Part shown: piece after piece, positions 24,188-30,619 of the stretch
How positions within the stretch are numbered: the stretch's first letter is position 1
Layout: every line of letters starts with the position of its first letter
Assembly (NCBI GenBank): GCA_002449395.1
Contig: DKDP01000040.1
Span: 1-55,950, forward strand
DNA length: 55,950 nucleotides
Direction of reading: 5' to 3'
Source of the DNA: Ruminococcaceae bacterium UBA6845
GTDB taxonomy: Bacteria; Bacillota; Clostridia; Oscillospirales; Acutalibacteraceae
The notes under the pieces: model-generated
The model's database searches: none
Told to the model about the DNA's origin: nothing
What the model saw: the letters and a program-made list of their open reading frames with translations, nothing else
Translations under genes and position numbers: made by a program

Positions 24188-24897
24188 TTATCATCACCGT
24201 TAACCTCAATGCGGTAGCCGAAGCCCCACATTGTTCTTACACTGACATTACTGCCGCAGAGCGAAAGCTGCTTGCGTATGCGGCGGAGCGTTTCGTCGGT
24301 AACTCTCGTCTCGACCTTGGTGTCGTATCCCCAGATCGCATTGAGAAGCTCGTCCCTCGAATACGCCTTTTGCGGATTCTGCATCATATACGAGAGCATT
24401 CTCAGCTCGGTGCGGGTCAATTTGATAGGTCTGCCGCCGCAGAAAATCTCATTTCTCTCCACCGAAAACGTCAGATCGCCCACCTTGACGTCTCTCTCAC
24501 TGAATTTTGCGGACTGATCCGCCTTTTCGTTCATATCCATACGCCGGAGAAGGGAGCGGACACGCATCAGAAGCGCAGTCGGTCTGAACGGCTTCGTCAG
24601 ATAGTCGTCACTGCCGATCGTTATTCCGTGAACATAGTCGTATTCGGAATCCTTGGCGGTCAGAATAATTATCGGGACGCTTGATTTCTCTCTGAGCTGT
24701 TTGCAAAGAGTCAGTCCGTCGGTACCCGGCATCATAATATCGAGTATTACAAGGTCGGCGGGCTCCTTTTCAAACGCCTCGGCAAGCTCGTCGCCTGTCG
24801 CAAACGCAGAAACGGTATATCCGTCGCTCTCCAGAAAGCTCTTTATAAGCTCTCTTATATTCGCCTCATCGTCCGCAATATAAATTGAATGACCCAT
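24184..24897 (-). CDS. OmpR-family response regulator
   Basis: This 237-residue protein has a receiver domain with the phosphorylated aspartate in VILDIMMPG (Asp53), the acidic pair DDE near the N-terminus and the conserved lysine in YLTKPF. A winged-helix DNA-binding domain follows (LTRTELRMLSYMMQ, then RVTDETLRRIRKQL). It pairs with the histidine kinase encoded next in the same operon. A TATAAT-like hexamer and three TGTCA repeats lie upstream, compatible with autoregulation. Confidence 0.94.
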   Translation of the reverse strand: MGHSIYIADDEANIRELIKSFLESDGYTVSAFATGDELAEAFEKEPADLVILDIMMPGTDGLTLCKQLREKSSVPIIILTAKDSEYDYVHGITIGSDDYLTKPFRPTALLMRVRSLLRRMDMNEKADQSAKFSERDVKVGDLTFSVERNEIFCGGRPIKLTRTELRMLSYMMQNPQKAYSRDELLNAIWGYDTKVETRVTDETLRRIRKQLSLCGSNVSVRTMWGFGYRIEVNGDDK

Positions 24898-24967
24898 AAT
24901 TATTCCCCTTTTCTCGTTTTACAAATCCATTATATTCTCCTGCGGCGTTTCTTTCACCGAAAAACAA

Positions 24968-24992
24968 TGTCAAAAATGTCACAAAACTGTCA
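24968..24992. promoter_or_regulatory. TGTCA direct repeats, possible regulator operator
   Basis: TGTCA occurs at 24968-24972, 24977-24981 and 24988-24992, about 9-11 bases apart, upstream of the response regulator gene. Spacing close to one helical turn is typical of OmpR-family sites. The rest of 24898-25084 holds no gene. Confidence 0.4.
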
Positions 24993-25084
24993 AGCCGTAA
25001 CCATTATATCACAGCACCGATTCACCGACAATAAGAAAATACAGGCAAAGAACAAACGAAAAATAAAAAATTTTAAAAAAAGGG

Positions 25085-25113
25085 TTGACAAATACAATTC
25101 GGAGTGATATTAT
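25085..25113 (+). promoter_or_regulatory. Distal met promoter (consensus)
   Basis: TTGACA (25085-25090), 17 bases, and TATTAT (25108-25113). It drives a leader containing a Met/Cys-rich mini-ORF and a terminator before metQ. Confidence 0.82.
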
Positions 25114-25160
25114 ATCAGCAACCTACTTGACGGGTAGTTAAATGAAAGGAGAACCGCATT

Positions 25161-25259
25161 ATGGCAAAGGTATTCACAACAACCTATACCACCACCGAAA
25201 TGTGCATGTGTATGCGCACTTCTTGTTATGCCATTTTTTCGATGCGTTCTCATTTCTGA
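25161..25259 (+). CDS. Met/Cys-rich leader peptide of the met transporter operon
   Basis: A 32-codon ORF begins at ATG 25161 with AAAGGAG at 25145-25151. After a Thr-rich start comes Glu-Met-Cys-Met-Cys-Met-Arg-Thr-Ser-Cys. In total Met occurs at 14, 16, 18 and 28, and Cys at 15, 17 and 22. Codons 14-19 lie in a small RNA hairpin (TGTGCAT 25201-25207 with ATGCGCA 25212-25218). A strong terminator starts 23 bases after the stop. This is the layout of a ribosome-mediated attenuator sensing charged tRNA-Met or tRNA-Cys, upstream of a methionine transporter. The ORF and terminator are visible; the mechanism is inferred. Confidence 0.72.
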   Translation: MAKVFTTTYTTTEMCMCMRTSCYAIFSMRSHF

Positions 25260-25282
25260 TTTGAAACGGAAATAACGGATTT

Positions 25283-25322
25283 AACCGAGAACCTCGAAAA
25301 AGGTTTTCGGTTTTTATTTTTT
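25283..25322 (+). terminator. Attenuator terminator in the met leader
   Basis: AACCGAGAACCT (25283-25294) pairs with AGGTTTTCGGTT (25301-25312) through 12 base pairs with one G-U. The loop is CGAAAA and the tail is TTTATTTTTT. Confidence 0.9.
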
Positions 25323-25341
25323 ATATCGGAGGTTTTGGGGT

Positions 25342-25407
25342 ATGTTAAAAAGATTTACTTCTCTTCTTAGAGAAAACTTCAGATTCGGGCGAATGTGCCG
25401 CTGTTGA
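25342..25407 (+). CDS. Second mini-ORF of the met leader, ending Met-Cys-Arg-Cys
   Basis: A 21-codon ORF starts at ATG 25342 with GGAGG at 25328-25332. It is basic (MLKRFTSLLRENF...) and ends Arg-Met-Cys-Arg-Cys just before the stop, which overlaps the -35 element of the proximal promoter. It may be a second sensor peptide. Codon choice and its good ribosome site support translation, but no hairpin follows it directly. Confidence 0.5.
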   Translation: MLKRFTSLLRENFRFGRMCRC

Positions 25408-25432
25408 CAGATCGAACAATAACTGATAAAAT
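25404..25432 (+). promoter_or_regulatory. Proximal metQ promoter
   Basis: TTGACA (25404-25409), 17 bases, and TAAAAT (25427-25432), 37 bases before the metQ start. It would bypass the attenuator. Confidence 0.7.
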
Positions 25433-25469
25433 ACTAAAGATTTAATTGAAGAAAGGCAGATAATATATT

Positions 25470-26321
25470 ATGAAAAAGATAGTTTCACTTTTACTCGCAG
25501 TAATCCTCGTACTCAGCCTGTTTGCAGGCTGCTCGAGCAGCAAGAGCGGCTCAGTCACAATTGCCGTTCCGAACGACGCAACCAATGAAGCAAGAGCGCT
25601 TCTCCTCCTCCAGGAAAAGGGCTACATCAAGCTCAAGGACGGCGCAGGCATCACCGCAACGATCCAGGACATCGCAGAGAACCCGCACAACATCGAGTTC
25701 AAGGAGGTTGAGGCTGCTCAGATCCCCAACACTCTCAAGGACGTTGACTATGCGATCATCAATTCAAACTACGCAATTTCCGCAAATCTCAACCCGGTAA
25801 AGGATTCGCTCATCATCGAGGGCTCCGCATCGGCATACAGCAACATCCTCGCAGTTAAAGAGGGCAATGAGAATCAGCCGAAGATCAAGGCTCTCAAGGC
25901 GGCTCTCGAAAGCAAGCAGGTTGCCGACTTCATCAACAACAAATACAACGGTTCGGTACTCAGCGTAGTTGAGAACCCGGGCGACGGATATGATTCATCG
26001 GTTGATTACAACGCACTCAAGGGTGCAACAATCTCGGTTGCCGCTTCCCCGACACCTCATGCGGAAATCCTTGAGGTTGCAAAGGAAATTCTCGCAAAGA
26101 AGGGCATCACCCTTGACATCAGAGAGTTCACCGACTATGTTCAGCCGAACAACGTTGTTGAAAGCGGCGAGATCGACGCCAACTACTTCCAGCACAAGCC
26201 GTACCTTGACGACTTCAACAAGGAAAACGGAACTCACATCGTTTCAATTGCATCCATCCACGTTGAGCCGATGGGTCTCTACGGCGGCAAGCAGACAACA
26301 CTTGACGCCCTGAGCAAATAA
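25470..26321 (+). CDS. metQ: Methionine-binding lipoprotein MetQ, circularly permuted
   Basis: This 283-residue protein is the substrate-binding lipoprotein of a MetNIQ D/L-methionine ABC importer, with a lipobox LFAGC (Cys21). Its parts are in swapped order. The segment that is normally the C-terminal half (IAVPNDATNEARALLLLQEK, then VEAAQIPNTL, NSNYAISANLNPVKDSL and INNKYNGSVL) comes first, at residues 28-165. The normally N-terminal half (ISVAASPTPHAEILEVAKE, EIDANYFQHKPYL and IHVEPMGLYG) comes last, at 187-283. The break is at the usual hinge between SLDEL and GATIAIPND. The fold should be preserved, because old termini are joined by a 20-residue linker. The reading frame is clean and the genes downstream are normal, so it is probably functional. 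Confidence 0.9.
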   Translation: MKKIVSLLLAVILVLSLFAGCSSSKSGSVTIAVPNDATNEARALLLLQEKGYIKLKDGAGITATIQDIAENPHNIEFKEVEAAQIPNTLKDVDYAIINSNYAISANLNPVKDSLIIEGSASAYSNILAVKEGNENQPKIKALKAALESKQVADFINNKYNGSVLSVVENPGDGYDSSVDYNALKGATISVAASPTPHAEILEVAKEILAKKGITLDIREFTDYVQPNNVVESGEIDANYFQHKPYLDDFNKENGTHIVSIASIHVEPMGLYGGKQTTLDALSK

Positions 26322-26334
26322 GTATAAAATGTAT

Positions 26335-26365
26335 AACAGTGCTGTTCACAACAGACAGCACTGTT
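26335..26365 (+). promoter_or_regulatory. Intercistronic hairpin between metQ and metN
   Basis: A perfect 11-bp stem, AACAGTGCTGT (26335-26345) with ACAGCACTGTT (26355-26365), is followed only by ATTTAT. It lacks a full T-run, so it is more likely a leaky terminator or an mRNA-stabilising element giving more metQ than metNI. Confidence 0.65.
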
Positions 26366-26385
26366 ATTTATGTGGAGTGAAATAA

Positions 26386-27399
26386 ATGATTGAAATTCAG
26401 CATCTGACCAAGACTTTCACGACCTCCGACGGAGACTTAGACGCTCTGCGTGATGTGTCGCTGAAAATTGACGACGGCGAAATCTACGGCATAATCGGAA
26501 TGAGCGGAGCGGGCAAAAGTACGCTTGTCCGCTGCATCAATATGCTCGAACGTCCGACAGAGGGCAAGGTTATAATCGACGGTGTTGACATCGGCACTTT
26601 GAGCAACGCCGAGCTGCGTAACGAGCGCAGGGAAATCACAATGATTTTCCAGGGCTTCAATCTTCTTATGCAGAAAAACTGCCTGAAGAACGTCTGCTTC
26701 CCGATGGAGCTTGCGGGCGTGAAGAAATCTGAGGCTGCCGCACGTGCAAAGGAGCTTTTGGAGATCGTCGGACTCGGCGATAAGCTCAAAAGCTACCCCG
26801 TTCAGCTCTCGGGCGGACAGCAGCAGAGGGTCGCAATTGCAAGAGCCCTTGCAACTCACCCGAAAATTCTGCTCTGCGACGAGGCGACGAGTGCGCTCGA
26901 TCCTCAGACCACCCAGTCGATACTTTCCCTCATCAGGGATATTCACGACAAGCTCGGCATAACCGTCATTGTCATAACGCATCAGATGAGCGTTGTTGAG
27001 CAGATATGCACAAGGGTTGCGATTCTCGACCACGGCAGAGTTGTCGAGGAGGGTGCGGTCAGCGACGTATTCTCCGCACCGAAATCGGAGGCGGCAAAGT
27101 CCCTCGTTTATCCCGACGGCATTGACTTCGGTTCATTCGATTCCGAGAACGAGCACATTATCCGTGTCGTTTTCAACGGAGCGTCGGCAACGAATAAGCC
27201 GCTCATCGCTCAGATGGCTATTGAGAAGAACATAGCCGCCGACATTCTCTCCGCCTCCACCCGCTCGATCGGCGGCAAGGCATACGGCAATATGCTTCTC
27301 GGTATTCCCGGAGACGAAGCCGAGCTTAAGAAAGCAATGCAGTATCTTCAATCAATTCCGGATATCTATGTTGAGGAGGTGACCGATAATGCTCAGTGA
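26386..27399 (+). CDS. metN: Methionine ABC transporter ATPase
   Basis: MetN powers methionine import at the cytoplasmic face of the membrane. The 337-residue protein has Walker A GMSGAGKST (38-46), the signature LSGGQQQRVAIARAL, Walker B ILLCDEATSALD and a C-terminal NIL/ACT-like domain (about 255-330, from IIRVVFNGAS) that binds methionine and causes trans-inhibition. It is of normal length and unpermuted. It overlaps metI by 11 bases. The operon metQ-metN-metI puts the binding protein first, unlike the common metN-metI-metQ order. Confidence 0.95.
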   Translation: MIEIQHLTKTFTTSDGDLDALRDVSLKIDDGEIYGIIGMSGAGKSTLVRCINMLERPTEGKVIIDGVDIGTLSNAELRNERREITMIFQGFNLLMQKNCLKNVCFPMELAGVKKSEAAARAKELLEIVGLGDKLKSYPVQLSGGQQQRVAIARALATHPKILLCDEATSALDPQTTQSILSLIRDIHDKLGITVIVITHQMSVVEQICTRVAILDHGRVVEEGAVSDVFSAPKSEAAKSLVYPDGIDFGSFDSENEHIIRVVFNGASATNKPLIAQMAIEKNIAADILSASTRSIGGKAYGNMLLGIPGDEAELKKAMQYLQSIPDIYVEEVTDNAQ

Positions 27400-28099
27400 A
27401 TATCTTGCATCCGAGGAGGTTCAGAAAGCGCTTGAGGTTCTCAGAACCCAGTTCCCTCTCGCAATTTGGGAAACGGTGTATGTAACCGTGCTCTCGACAT
27501 TTTTCGCAACGATTATCGGACTTCCGCTCGGCGTGCTTCTTGTCGCCGGTGAAAACAAGAAAATTCTGCGTGTTCCGCAGGGCGTTCTCCACGTTCTGAA
27601 TGTGATAATCAACCTCCTGCGTTCCGTCCCGTTCCTCATTCTTATGATTATGGTATTCCCGCTCACACGGCTGATTGTCGGCACGGTTGTCGGTACTCCC
27701 GCAACGGTTGTCCCCCTTGTCATTGCGGCATTCCCCTTTGTTGCAAGACTTGTTGAGAGCAGTCTCAGGGAGATCAATCCGAGCATCATCGAGACGGCGC
27801 AGAGTATGGGTGCCTCCCCTCTTCAGATCATCGTTAAGGTTATGATTCCCGAAAGCATCCCGTCGCTCATTTCAAACGGAACAATCGCACTGACCACCGT
27901 TCTCGGCTATTCGGCAATGAGCGGTATCATCGGAGGCGGCGGACTCGGTAAAATCGCCATCAACTACGGCTATTACAGATACCAGACCCTCATAATGATC
28001 TTTGCGGTCATATTCCTGATTATCATCGTCCAGATCTTCCAGAGTCTCGGCACATTCCTCGCAACAAAATGCGATAAAAGATTAAAGAACAAGAAATAA
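27389..28099 (+). CDS. metI: Methionine ABC transporter permease
   Basis: MetI forms the channel of the methionine importer. The 236-residue protein has about five membrane helices and the EAA-like cytoplasmic loop IIETAQSMGASPLQIIVKV. Ribosome site GAGGAGGTGA lies at 27373-27382, inside metN. It is followed by an intrinsic terminator. Regulation of the whole operon is likely through the leader at 25085-25322. Confidence 0.94.
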   Translation: MLSEYLASEEVQKALEVLRTQFPLAIWETVYVTVLSTFFATIIGLPLGVLLVAGENKKILRVPQGVLHVLNVIINLLRSVPFLILMIMVFPLTRLIVGTVVGTPATVVPLVIAAFPFVARLVESSLREINPSIIETAQSMGASPLQIIVKVMIPESIPSLISNGTIALTTVLGYSAMSGIIGGGGLGKIAINYGYYRYQTLIMIFAVIFLIIIVQIFQSLGTFLATKCDKRLKNKK

Positions 28100-28104
28100 A
28101 AATC

Positions 28105-28147
28105 ACGGTAAACCACGACGTTTTTCGCCGCAGGTTTGCCGTTTTTT
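28105..28147 (+). terminator. Intrinsic terminator after metI
   Basis: ACGGTAAACC (28105-28114) pairs with GGTTTGCCGT (28133-28142) with one G-U pair, then TTTTT. Confidence 0.82.
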
Positions 28148-28268
28148 CCGTTTTTTAACATACAAATCCGATCTTTTGAAAAAATATTACGTTCTTTTAT
28201 TAAATTGTATAAAATTTTTCCCGATAAAAAAACAAGTGTTGTCGATATGCTAAAACGGCATTTTAATA

Positions 28269-28304
28269 TTGACATTTGTGTCGCTTTATGGTTAAATATA
28301 TAAT
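28269..28304 (+). promoter_or_regulatory. Promoter region of the capsule locus
   Basis: TTGACA at 28269-28274 is followed after 17 bases by TTAAAT (28292-28297) and further on by TATAAT (28299-28304). The exact -10 is uncertain. The stretch 28148-28268 is A+T rich without a gene. Confidence 0.5.
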
Positions 28305-28343
28305 AGGTATAATTAAAATTATTTACGTGATTGAGGTCTTAAA

Positions 28344-29168
28344 ATGAAGTTTATAAGAATACTTATTGCGATAGTTTTTATAGCCGTTGTGGGCGCCTGG
28401 TCTGTAAATGTTGTTCTCTCAAAAACAGTCAGGGATCACACTCCCCCGGTCATCACATCGGACCGTGATGTGCTTGAGCTCTCGGTCAAGGACGATAAGA
28501 GCAAGCTGCTCACGGGTCTCACCGCAACCGACGACCGTGACGGAGATCTTACATCCGAAATCCTCGTCGGAACACACTCACGCTTTATTTCCGAGGGCGT
28601 GTGCGACATCACCTACCTTGTGTTCGACTCCAACAAGAATGTCGGCAAATTCACAAGGCGCACAAAATACACGGACTACACCGAACCCGTGTTCTCGCTC
28701 AAGGAACCGCTTATGTTCAAGTCGGGCGACACGGTTTCGATGTTCACGAAGATAAGCCTCACGGACTGCCTCGACGGAGATATCTCGTCCAAGGTAAAGA
28801 TCGTTGTCAACGACGTCGACAATTCAAAGCTCGGTACATACTATGTCACGTTTGAAGCGTCGAACAGCTATGCGGACGTTGTAAACCGCAAGCTCCCCGT
28901 CAACATTGTCAACGACACCGTCGATTCACCGCAGATCGCACTGACGGACTACCTCATCTACGTTAATGTCGGCGACACGGTTCAGCCGCAGAAATACATT
29001 AAATCCGTCACGGATAAATATGATTCAAACATCGGTTCGGACAAGGTTGAAATCAACTCCACGGTCGACACGAGAGCGCCCGGAGTTCACCAGGTAGCAT
29101 ACAGCTACACCGATTCAAGAGGTCTTACCGGTCATTCGTTTCTTATCGTCATTGTCAGAGAGGGATAA
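28344..29168 (+). CDS. Anchored protein with DUF5011-like Ig repeats
   Basis: This 274-residue protein has an N-terminal membrane helix (IRILIAIVFIAVVGAWSVNVV). Three extracellular beta-sandwich repeats follow: TPPVITSDRDVLEL...TDDRDGDLTS, EPVFSLKEP...TDCLDGDISS, and SPQIALTDYLIYVNVGD. The DGDLTS/DGDISS motif is typical of DUF5011-type Ig-like domains. As the first gene of the capsule locus, 2 bases before a Wzz/BY-kinase, it may act at the cell surface in polymer assembly or anchoring. No enzymatic motif is visible, and its precise role is unknown. Confidence 0.7.
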   Translation: MKFIRILIAIVFIAVVGAWSVNVVLSKTVRDHTPPVITSDRDVLELSVKDDKSKLLTGLTATDDRDGDLTSEILVGTHSRFISEGVCDITYLVFDSNKNVGKFTRRTKYTDYTEPVFSLKEPLMFKSGDTVSMFTKISLTDCLDGDISSKVKIVVNDVDNSKLGTYYVTFEASNSYADVVNRKLPVNIVNDTVDSPQIALTDYLIYVNVGDTVQPQKYIKSVTDKYDSNIGSDKVEINSTVDTRAPGVHQVAYSYTDSRGLTGHSFLIVIVREG

Positions 29169-29170
29169 CT

Positions 29171-30619
29171 ATGAAAGATAACACATCGTCTAAATCAAAT
29201 CAGATGAATATTTTCATTGTCCTCCGAGATCTTCTCCGCAATGCGCTTTTCATTCTTATGGCGGCAATGATCGGATTTTTCGGCGTCACCCTGTACGGAA
29301 GATATGTCCGTGTTCCGGAGTACACCTCATCCTCAACGCTTGTCGTCACGGCTAAGAACACGACCTATGCCAACGCATATGCCGCCCTGTCGACAGCCTC
29401 TTCGATGGCAGGTGTTCTCAAGGAGGTCTTTGAGAGCGATATACTTATGCAAAAGGTCAAGGAGAGCGAGGGCGACCTCCCCGGCGGAATCTCCGTATCC
29501 GCAAACGTCATTTCGGGCACAAACCTCCTTGTTCTCGAGGTCACAGCCAACGATCCCAAGACGGCGTATATCGTCAGCAATTCCATACTTTCAAATTACA
29601 ACGGTATTTCCGATTATCTTTTCTCCAATGCCGTTCTTGAGATTGTTTCCGAGCCGCAGATTCCTACGGCGGCTTCAAACTCATTCAATCTCCCGATGTA
29701 CCGCATCTTTGCCGCAATCGCAATGGCGGCTCTCGTTGCGGCGGTTGTTGTTGTGGACAGTATGACGAGAAAGACGTTCAAGACCGTATACAGCGCTCAG
29801 GAGGAGCTTGAGGGCGACTGCTTCGGCGTCATCACCCACGAAAAGAAATTGCAGACGCTCAGGTCATTTATCCGCAGACCGCACAAATCCGTGCTCATCA
29901 GCTCTCCGACCTGCAGCTTCGCCTTTGAGGAGAGCAACCGCAAATTTGCCGAAAATCTTCGATTCAAGATGGATCAGAACGGCTGCAAGCGTGTGCTTGT
30001 CACGAGCGTTGCCGAAAACGAGGGTAAGTCCACCGTTTCGGTCAATCTCGCAATCGCCCTGAGCGGTATGGGCAAGAGGGTTCTCCTTGTTGACGTCGAT
30101 TTCCGCAAGCCTGCTCTTTATAAGATTATGGAGAGGGAAAAGAAATCCGTTCCCGATATCATTTCATACATTGACGGAGAATCCGACATCGACGACATTG
30201 TTCGCCGATTCTCGAGAACAGGCGTGGATATGGTAATGAACTTCGGATCGAAGAAGGATTCGGCTTCGTACATCCGTTCTCTCAGGCTCCAGGAGCTGCT
30301 TGACTACGCCGACAAGCATTATGACTACATTGTGCTTGACTCCTCACCGATAATAGTCGGAACGGACGTCCAGCTCATTTCGGATATTGTCGACTGCTCC
30401 CTGATCGTCATTCGTCACGACTTTGTCCGCCTTGCGGATATCAATACCGCAATCGACGACATCAAGGACGGCAGTGCAAACTACCTCGGTTATGTTCTTA
30501 ACGATTACCGTGAGTTCAATATGCGTGTGACCGGAGACAATGTCTACGGCTACGGCAATTACGAAAACTACGAATACGGCAAGGCTGTCACGAACAGCAA
30601 GGTTGAGGAGCGAAAATGA
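29171..30619 (+). CDS. Wzz/BY-kinase capsule chain-length regulator (first copy)
   Basis: This 482-residue protein joins a Wzz-like membrane domain (helices near 23-42 and 178-196, with an extracellular part between) to a cytoplasmic bacterial tyrosine kinase. The kinase has Walker A VAENEGKST (280-288), Walker A' LLVDVDFRKP (305-314) and Walker B YIVLDSSP (386-393). The C-terminus has the autophosphorylation cluster with Tyr at about 459, 461, 464, 467 and 469. It controls length and export of the polysaccharide. In many Firmicutes the two halves are separate (CpsC/CpsD), whereas here they are fused. It overlaps the second copy by 4 bases. Confidence 0.88.
   Translation: MKDNTSSKSNQMNIFIVLRDLLRNALFILMAAMIGFFGVTLYGRYVRVPEYTSSSTLVVTAKNTTYANAYAALSTASSMAGVLKEVFESDILMQKVKESEGDLPGGISVSANVISGTNLLVLEVTANDPKTAYIVSNSILSNYNGISDYLFSNAVLEIVSEPQIPTAASNSFNLPMYRIFAAIAMAALVAAVVVVDSMTRKTFKTVYSAQEELEGDCFGVITHEKKLQTLRSFIRRPHKSVLISSPTCSFAFEESNRKFAENLRFKMDQNGCKRVLVTSVAENEGKSTVSVNLAIALSGMGKRVLLVDVDFRKPALYKIMEREKKSVPDIISYIDGESDIDDIVRRFSRTGVDMVMNFGSKKDSASYIRSLRLQELLDYADKHYDYIVLDSSPIIVGTDVQLISDIVDCSLIVIRHDFVRLADINTAIDDIKDGSANYLGYVLNDYREFNMRVTGDNVYGYGNYENYEYGKAVTNSKVEERK

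Noticed and set aside
25114..25469. SAM riboswitch or methionine T-box before metQ
   Set aside because: No T-box sequence or S-box core was seen; the region is instead taken up by mini-ORFs, a terminator and two promoters.
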